Assembly: GCF_018604545.1 (NCBI RefSeq)
Contig: NZ_CP075896.1
Location: 4,340,001-4,404,000, forward strand
Length of the DNA: 64,000 nucleotides
Origin: Streptomyces koelreuteriae
GTDB lineage: Bacteria; Actinomycetota; Actinomycetes; Streptomycetales; Streptomycetaceae
Direction: 5' to 3'
A model generated the notes under the pieces. That model saw only the letters and a list, made by a program, of their open reading frames with translations, was not told the origin of the DNA and ran no database searches. Shown here one piece after another: positions 60,541 through 64,000 of this stretch; position 1 is the first letter of the stretch; every line of letters starts with the position of its first letter. Both the position numbers and the translations under genes were made by a program.

Positions 60541-61725
60541 GTGTCGACCATCGTGACGACGATCGTGAACAGATTCGTGGCCGCCGAGCGCGCCCTGCGC
60601 ACGGCGGCTCCCCATCAGCTGCTGGACGCGGTCCGTCGTGTACTGACCGATCAGTACGCGGCGGACTCCGTCGAGCTTTTCCTGGCCGACTACGGACTCA
60701 CGGTGCTTCAGCCGGTGTCCGTGCCGCCGCACACCCTCGAGCCGGTGTCCGTGCACAACAGCCCGGCGGGCCGGGCCTTCGGGGCGCAGGAGCCCCGGGT
60801 GGAGGACCTGCCGGGGGAGCGCGTCCGGGCGCATCTGCCCGTCACCGTGCGCGGCGACCGGCTCGGTGTGCTGACCGTCGTCCTGCCGGGCGGCGAGCAC
60901 GCCGACGGCTGCCTCGGCGAACTGGCGGAGATCGCCCAGGTGCTGGGCCATGAGGTCGTCGTCGCCGAGCGGGACACCGACGTCTACCTCCAGGCACGCC
61001 GCCGGGACCGCCTCACCCTGGCCGCCGAGATGCAGTGGCAACTGCTGCCGGGCCGCTCCTGCGCCCGCCCCGAGTACGACCTCGGCGCCCAGCTCGAACC
61101 GGCGTACGCGATCTTCGGCGACAACTTCGACTGGTCCGCCACGGCCGACCGGCTCAGCCTCTACGTCACCAACGGCATGGGCGAGGGCATCGAGGCCTCC
61201 CTGCTGACCAACCTCGCGATCAACGCCCTGCGCAACGCCCGCCGGGCCGGTCTCCCCCTCGCCGACCAGGCCGCCCTGGCCGACCAGGCGGTGTACGCGC
61301 ACTACTCGGGCCGCTGCTACCTCTCCGTGCTGATGCTCGACTTCGATCTGGCCACCGGGCGGGTCCTGGCCGTGGACGCCGGTTCACCCCAACTGCTGCG
61401 ACTGCGTCAGGGAGTGGTGGAACGGGTCGACTTCGACGCCCAGTTGCCGCTCGGCATGTTCGAGGAGACCGACTACGCGGTCCAGGAGTTCCGGGCCGAG
61501 CCCGGCGACCGGCTCGTCTTCGTCAGTGACGGGGTGTACGACGTCGCCTCCCCGGGCGGAGAGGCGTACGGCGACACCGCCCTGGCCCGGGCGATCCAGT
61601 CGACGCGGCTGCTTCCGGCCGCCGATGTGCCCCGGGCCGTCCTGCGCGAACTGAACGGCCATCGCGGCGGGCCCGTCGCCGCCGACGACGCCCTGGTGGT
61701 GTGTCTGGACTGGCGTGGGCGGTAG
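60541..61725 (+). CDS. SpoIIE/RsbU-type protein phosphatase with GAF-like N-terminus
   Basis: 394 residues from a GTG. The first ~145 resemble a GAF sensor domain. A linker RRRDRLTLAAEMQWQLLPGR like that before RsbU/SpoIIE phosphatase domains follows. In the PP2C domain, GDNFDW (193-198), SDG (329-331) and DD (382-383) keep their acidic residues. The usual DxxGHG motif reads NGMGEG (211-216), so the metal-binding Asp is Asn and the His is Glu. Activity may be altered. Expected role: dephosphorylate anti-anti-sigma (STAS) proteins such as those encoded downstream. Confidence 0.85.
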   Translation: MSTIVTTIVNRFVAAERALRTAAPHQLLDAVRRVLTDQYAADSVELFLADYGLTVLQPVSVPPHTLEPVSVHNSPAGRAFGAQEPRVEDLPGERVRAHLPVTVRGDRLGVLTVVLPGGEHADGCLGELAEIAQVLGHEVVVAERDTDVYLQARRRDRLTLAAEMQWQLLPGRSCARPEYDLGAQLEPAYAIFGDNFDWSATADRLSLYVTNGMGEGIEASLLTNLAINALRNARRAGLPLADQAALADQAVYAHYSGRCYLSVLMLDFDLATGRVLAVDAGSPQLLRLRQGVVERVDFDAQLPLGMFEETDYAVQEFRAEPGDRLVFVSDGVYDVASPGGEAYGDTALARAIQSTRLLPAADVPRAVLRELNGHRGGPVAADDALVVCLDWRGR

Positions 61726-61871
61726 GGGACGGGGAAGGTGCAGGCCAGGGGCGACGGCGGGCAGTTGTTTGGTGTTGCCCACCGTCGGCACTAATGTTTG
61801 TCATACGGCAAGTAACGGCTGAGGTGCCGTAGCCCGGCCCTCGGTCCGGCCCGTGCAAGGGAGCGATGCAA

Positions 61872-62783
61872 GTGTCGGATTCGGAACGGAACGCGGAACA
61901 GGAGCCGGCCCATTACCAGGTGAGTGCCTTCCTCGAACGGCGCCGGGAGCAGGTGGCCCAACGATGGGCGGACGCCGCGCTGTTCCGCACCGTCTTCACC
62001 GTCTCACGGGACGAGGCCGTGGAGGCGGGCAGGTCCGTGGCCGCGGCGCTGGCCGCGGTGGCGGCTTCCGGGCGGACGGAGGACATCCGCGCGCCCGGAT
62101 TCGAGTCGGTGCGCGACCAGTTGAGCCGGATGGCGGCCTCCCGCGCCCGTACGGGGATCGACCCGGACGGGGTCGCCGGCGAGGTGGCCGCCCTGCGCGA
62201 CCCGGTGACCGAGCTGCTGCGCGCCGAGTTCCCGGACCCGTACGCCCCCGAGGCCCAGGACAGCGTGCTGGCCCTGACCGTGCTCATGGGCACGCTGCGC
62301 CTGGTGGTGATGGAGACCCTGGTGAGCGCGGGCGAGGAAGTGATCGCACGGCAGCGCGAGCAGCTTCTCGAAGTCGCCACCCCGGTGATCAAGCTATGGG
62401 ACGGCATCGTCGCCGTACCGCTGATCGGCACACTGGACAGCGCCCGCAGCCAGGTGGTCATGGAGAGCCTGCTGGACGCGATCGTCGCCGAGCGCGCCCG
62501 GTACGCCATCCTCGACATCACCGGCGTGCCCACGGTCGACTCGCTGGTCGCCCAGCATCTGATGAAGACGGTGGCGGCGGCCCGGCTGATGGGCGCCGAA
62601 TGCGTCGTCTCCGGTATCCGGCCCGCGATCGCGCAGACCATCGTCCACCTGGGCATCGACCTCGGCACGGTGCTCACGCGCGCCAGCCTCGCGGACGCGC
62701 TGGCCTACGCGCTCAGCCGGCAGGGCGTCGAGATCGCGCCGCTCCGGTCGGCCGGCCCGGTGGCAGACACGGGCGTGCGGTGA
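61872..62783 (+). CDS. rsbR: RsbR-type stressosome STAS protein
   Basis: 303 residues. I chose the GTG at 61872, 8 bases after GGGAG; the ATG at 61866 is too close. An N-terminal non-heme-globin-like helical domain (VSAFLERRREQVAQRWADAA) precedes a STAS domain (WDGIVAVPLIGTLDSARSQV, YAILDITGVPTVDSLVAQHL) with Thr/Ser at the RsbT phosphorylation positions. RsbR and RsbS build the stressosome, which holds RsbT until stress. Ends in a 4-base overlap with rsbS. Confidence 0.88.
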   Translation: MSDSERNAEQEPAHYQVSAFLERRREQVAQRWADAALFRTVFTVSRDEAVEAGRSVAAALAAVAASGRTEDIRAPGFESVRDQLSRMAASRARTGIDPDGVAGEVAALRDPVTELLRAEFPDPYAPEAQDSVLALTVLMGTLRLVVMETLVSAGEEVIARQREQLLEVATPVIKLWDGIVAVPLIGTLDSARSQVVMESLLDAIVAERARYAILDITGVPTVDSLVAQHLMKTVAAARLMGAECVVSGIRPAIAQTIVHLGIDLGTVLTRASLADALAYALSRQGVEIAPLRSAGPVADTGVR

Positions 62784-63199
62784 GCGGGTTCGGGCCGGCG
62801 GCGTTCGGACCCGCGGGGGGACACGCCTTCACGGTGCCGGTCCTCCAACTCGGCGACACCCTGCTGGTCACCCTCCAGGGAGAACTGCACGACGGGATGG
62901 CCGAGCAGCTCCAGCAGGACATCACCGCCCGGATCGCGCACTCCCGCGTGACCGGAGTGGTCATCGACATCTCGGGTGTCGACATGGTCGACTCTTTCCT
63001 GGGGCGGGTCCTCGCCGAGATCGCCGCCGGAGCCGGGCTGCTGGCCGCTCGTACGGTACTGGCCGGGATGCGCCCGGCGGTGGCGATCACCCTGGTGGAA
63101 CTGGGGCTCACCCTGCCGGGGCTGCGTACGGCCCTGGACGTCGAACGCGCGATGGAGCTGCTCGCCGCCGGTGAGCCTCACAGTGAGGGGAGTCCCTGA
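62780..63199 (+). CDS. rsbS: RsbS-type STAS protein
   Basis: 139 residues from a GTG. The single STAS domain has VLQLGDTLLVTLQGELHDGM and VVIDISGVDMVDSFLGRVLA; Ser72 in VDSF is at the conserved RsbT target position. RsbS is the scaffold of the stressosome and the switch for RsbT release. Overlaps rsbR by 4 bases and rsbT by 1. Confidence 0.9.
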   Translation: MSGFGPAAFGPAGGHAFTVPVLQLGDTLLVTLQGELHDGMAEQLQQDITARIAHSRVTGVVIDISGVDMVDSFLGRVLAEIAAGAGLLAARTVLAGMRPAVAITLVELGLTLPGLRTALDVERAMELLAAGEPHSEGSP

Positions 63200-63642
63200 T
63201 GCAGGCCTCCCGCCATGCCGCGCCGGCGAGCCTGCCGATCGGCTCGGACGCCGATCTGGCCTGGGTACGGCAGCAGGTCCGGCAGGCGGCCGCCGAGCTG
63301 GGCTTCGGGCTGGTGCAGCAGACCAAGCTCGTCACGGCGGCCAGCGAACTGGCCCGCAACACCCTCGTCCACGGCGGGGGCGGCCATGTGGAGATCACCC
63401 CGCTGGGCGTCGCCGCGTCGAGCGGGCTGCGGCTGGCCTTCGTCGACACCGGGCCCGGCATCCGCGACCTGGACCAGGCGATGACCGACGGCTACACCAG
63501 CGGCGGCGGGCTCGGACTCGGCATGAGCGGGGCCAAGCGGCTGGTGCACGAGTTCGAGGTGGAGAGCCGGCCCGGTGAGGGGACCACCGTCACCGTCACC
63601 GCCTGGGCCACCGCCGTGCCGCCGTCCCGGCCGGGGGCCTGA
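63199..63642 (+). CDS. rsbT: RsbT-type serine kinase (switch protein)
   Basis: 147 residues with the GHKL ATP fold: N-box TAASELARNTLVHGGGGHVE, G1 VDTGPGIRDLDQAMTDGYTS, G2 GGGLGLGMSGAKRLVHEFEV and GEGTTVTVTAWA. It phosphorylates RsbR and RsbS under stress, leaves the complex and activates an RsbU-type phosphatase; the gene for one candidate lies just upstream at 60541. The stop overlaps the next start. Confidence 0.92.
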   Translation: MQASRHAAPASLPIGSDADLAWVRQQVRQAAAELGFGLVQQTKLVTAASELARNTLVHGGGGHVEITPLGVAASSGLRLAFVDTGPGIRDLDQAMTDGYTSGGGLGLGMSGAKRLVHEFEVESRPGEGTTVTVTAWATAVPPSRPGA

Positions 63643-64000
63643 TGAGCAGGGTGTGGGACGTGCCGGTGGACGACTCGACCCGGGTGCGGGACGTCCGGGT
63701 GGCGGCCGAGGAGGCCAGCGCCGACGCCGGGCTTCCCGCGCCCCGCACCGCGACCGCCGCGCTCGTGGCGACGGAGCTGGCGACCAACCTGCTGCGGCAC
63801 GCCGACGGCGGGCGCGTCGTCATCAACCTCGTCGAGCGCGGCCAGGACGGCGCCCCGGAGACGTCCGTGCAGATCGTCTCGCTCGACCACGGACCCGGCA
63901 TCCCGGACATCGCGACGGCGATGCGCGACGGCTACACCACCGCGTCCTCCCTGGGCGCGGGCCTCGGCACGTGCCGGCGCATAGCGAACGACTTCGATCT
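63642..64000 (+). CDS. GHKL ATPase, probably fused to a SpoIIE/RsbX phosphatase (partial)
   Basis: The ATG at 63642 overlaps the rsbT stop by 1 base; the frame is open to the window end (119 codons). It is a second RsbT/RsbW-like ATPase: N-box ALVATELATNLLRHADGGRV, G1 LDHGPGIPDIATAMRDGYTT, G2 SLGAGLGTCRRIANDF. In other Streptomyces such genes after rsbT continue into a C-terminal SpoIIE/RsbX-type phosphatase domain, which resets the stressosome; here that part is beyond the window. Confidence 0.85.
   Translation, partial: MSRVWDVPVDDSTRVRDVRVAAEEASADAGLPAPRTATAALVATELATNLLRHADGGRVVINLVERGQDGAPETSVQIVSLDHGPGIPDIATAMRDGYTTASSLGAGLGTCRRIANDFD

Overview
This window is chromosomal DNA from a Streptomyces. 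It is very GC-rich, third codon positions are almost all G or C, GTG starts are common, and genes often overlap by 4 to 8 bases. The gene order purD - purC - purSQL - purF-purM - vdh - bldC - hrpA - DEAD-box helicase is the one I know from the core chromosome of S. coelicolor and its relatives, in the arm near oriC. A parS-like site inside a tRNA spacer fits that position.

Layout. (1) 1-4.6 kb: a partial HhH-GPD protein, a siderophore-interacting flavoprotein, and, across a near-consensus iron box, a divergent operon of acylase, siderophore-type acetyltransferase and cupin. (2) 4.7-11 kb: a CopC/CopD copper protein, then a two-gene unit of a large P-loop NTPase and a membrane-anchored periplasmic-binding-fold protein, then a small monooxygenase-fold protein. 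(3) 11.0-13.7 kb: an arsenic cassette (arsI divergent from arsR-acr3-arsC) between two nearly identical terminators. (4) 13.7-23 kb: tRNA-Ser, SRP RNA, dnaX, purD, a degenerate M48-like membrane protein, a dimethylformamidase-like protein and purC. (5) 22.7-27.5 kb: tRNA-Gly, a two-component/ABC-2 exporter operon, a second identical-type tRNA-Gly, an atypical tRNA-Gly(UCC) and an Lsr2-family nucleoid protein. (6) 27.7-41 kb: purSQL, an ArsR-like regulator with an M23 peptidase, a META-domain lipoprotein, purF, purM, DUF3073, valine dehydrogenase, the gene before bldC, bldC and DUF6274. (7) 41-52.7 kb: tRNA-Asp, hrpA, a flavin monooxygenase, a Glu-Asp-Phe tRNA operon with the parS-like site, a metallophosphoesterase, a zincin, a lipoprotein, a DEAD-box helicase and tRNA-Lys. 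(8) 52.7-58.1 kb: an accessory block of radical SAM, CYTH, a decayed small gene, an XRE/DUF5753 regulator with its DUF6879-type partner, GntR and two small proteins. (9) 58.1-64 kb: a peptidoglycan-binding protein, an SigF/SigB-type sigma factor, MarR, a SpoIIE-type phosphatase and a stressosome-type operon (rsbR-rsbS-rsbT and an ATPase cut by the window end).

How the genes fit together. Seven purine genes supply IMP synthesis. bldC and the lsr2 paralogue are developmental or global regulators. The iron-box operon and the ars cassette are metal-response units. The last 6 kb is a partner-switching stress-signalling module. The least explained parts are the NTPase/sensor pair at 6.8-10.6 kb (its NTPase gene has a rare TTA codon), the radical SAM/CYTH block, the peptidoglycan-type tRNA-Gly at 27.0 kb, and the iron-regulated acylase operon.
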